From contig JASHRZ010000434.1 in the NCBI GenBank assembly GCA_030037055.1, positions 1 through 7,175 on the forward strand: a stretch of DNA of 7,175 nt, written 5' to 3'. The notes under the pieces were generated by a model. It saw nothing but the letters and a program-made list of their open reading frames with translations, was not told the DNA's origin and searched no databases. The stretch's first letter is position 1; every line of letters begins with the position of its first letter. The stretch is from Alphaproteobacteria bacterium. GTDB lineage: Bacteria; Pseudomonadota; Alphaproteobacteria; ATCC43930; CGMCC-115725. This document shows positions 6,279 to 7,175 of this stretch, one piece after another. A program made the translations under genes and the position numbers.

Positions 6279-7175
6279 GTCTTGGCCCCGGTCGGGAGTG
6301 AGCGGTCGACGAAGCTCGTGAGCTGCGCCGAGGCGGTATGGGTGAAGAAGACGCGCATGATCGCGTCCGAAAGCGCCATGAGATCCGCCGCCGCACGGTC
6401 GAGCAGCGCCTGCGCCTCGTCGGGGGCGGCGCTTGCCATGAAATCGTCGATGGCGGCGATGAGCGCGGGAATGCGGTTCTCGGCCGGGGAGAAGGCGGCA
6501 GCCTGGGCGTCGAGATGCCGCTCGATGCGCGCGAGCTGGTAGAGCAGCGAGCGCGGGTTGCCGCGCTCGGCGAGCACGAAGGCGAGCGCCTCGGCATAGC
6601 TCGTCGCGACGGGATCGCGCTGCAGATAGGCGTTGGTGCTGTCGCAGAGCTCGAGCGCCAGACGCAGCCCGGCCTCCATCTGCGCCGGCGGGCCGGTCAT
6701 GACGCCGCCCACCGCCCGCGCGACGGCAATGCCGCGCTCGATCCGCCGGCCGAGATCGAGAAACCGCCAGCCGGCGCCGCGCGTCATGTTCTCCGCGGCA
6801 AGGCCGGCGAAGGCGGCGATGGCGGCGATGGTCGCGTCGAGCGCCTCGAGCAGTCGGTCCGGCTCGCGCGGCCCGAGCGCGAAGCGCGCGGCGGCCTCGC
6901 CGGTCAAATGATGCAGCGTGCGCCACATGTCGAGCGAGAGCTGATCGCGCGCTGCGTGCGTCAGCCGGCGGACGGTGTCGATGCAGGTCCGCATCGCCGT
7001 GCCGTCGATGGCGGCGTCGATCACGCCGTCGAGGAACATGGCGCCGTCAACCGGCGCGGCGGCGAGGGCGTGGCCGATCCAGCCGGTGCGCCGCAGCGCC
7101 TCGGCGAGGCGAGCAAGCTCGGCGAGATCGCGCGCGCTGAGGCCGCCCGCGGCCAGGCGGTGCAGCGTCGCCTGG
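6275..7175 (-). CDS. Alpha-E (DUF403) protein, N-terminus cut; probably the tail of an ATP-grasp fusion
   Basis: The frame is open from the right edge (first full codon at 7174) to TGA at 6275, giving 299 visible residues. Alpha-helical alpha-E hallmarks are present, counted from the first visible residue: RDQLSLDMWRTL (76-87), NMTRGAGWRFLDLGRRIERG (129-148), and AERGNPRSLLYQLARIERHL (202-221). The expected N-terminal signature (a WLGRYxERAE-type motif) is absent, so the true start is outside the window and the internal ATG at 7039 is not it. The residues before the RDQLS motif resemble the linker seen when alpha-E is fused behind a circularly permuted ATP-grasp (DUF404/407) ligase, so I infer a longer fusion; a stand-alone alpha-E gene of about 320 residues remains possible. 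The family is associated with synthesis of a still undefined peptide-like product. Confidence 0.88.
   Translation of the reverse strand, partial: QATLHRLAAGGLSARDLAELARLAEALRRTGWIGHALAAAPVDGAMFLDGVIDAAIDGTAMRTCIDTVRRLTHAARDQLSLDMWRTLHHLTGEAAARFALGPREPDRLLEALDATIAAIAAFAGLAAENMTRGAGWRFLDLGRRIERGIAVARAVGGVMTGPPAQMEAGLRLALELCDSTNAYLQRDPVATSYAEALAFVLAERGNPRSLLYQLARIERHLDAQAAAFSPAENRIPALIAAIDDFMASAAPDEAQALLDRAAADLMALSDAIMRVFFTHTASAQLTSFVDRSLPTGAKT

Noticed and set aside
5355..6542. Plus-strand open frame opposite the transglutaminase gene
   Set aside because: The Ala/Arg/Gly-rich product has no domain and lies antisense to a gene with an intact catalytic triad.

Overview
This is a GC-rich bacterial window with most genes on the minus strand. 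It most likely comes from an alphaproteobacterium, possibly Rhizobiales or a relative. The reasons are a small PAS_5-type protein at the left edge, a NodT-type outer-membrane lipoprotein, the alpha-E/transglutaminase gene pair, and an FNR/FixK-like palindrome in a promoter region. The taxonomic call is an inference from gene content.

Read in the direction of transcription (right to left), the window holds three units. (1) 7175-5358: the C-terminal part of a DUF403/alpha-E protein, probably the tail of a circularly permuted ATP-grasp/alpha-E fusion, overlaps by GTGA with a transglutaminase-like cysteine hydrolase (Cys183/His226/Asp243). Such pairs are thought to make and process peptide or amide linkages, but the substrate is unknown. 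(2) 5256-847: a tightly packed four-gene operon for a trans-envelope ABC exporter. It comprises an FtsX/DevC-like permease, a LolD/MacB/DevA-like ATPase, a DevB/HlyD-like periplasmic adaptor and a NodT-family outer-membrane channel lipoprotein. A perfect TTGAC-N4-GTCAA palindrome lies 56 bases upstream of the permease start, which suggests oxygen- or nitric-oxide-responsive control by an FNR/FixK-type regulator. (3) 444-1: a PAS_5-like sensor protein that runs off the left edge.

Between units 2 and 3 is a 402-base gap with no convincing gene. It is rich in perfect palindromes: a 16-mer, a 12-mer and a 10-mer. It also holds repeated TCATGC/GCATGA and TTGAGG/CCTCAA words that could form alternative stems. 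This gap and the FNR/FixK-like site are the least explained parts of the window. No tRNA, rRNA, CRISPR array, insertion sequence or origin was seen.
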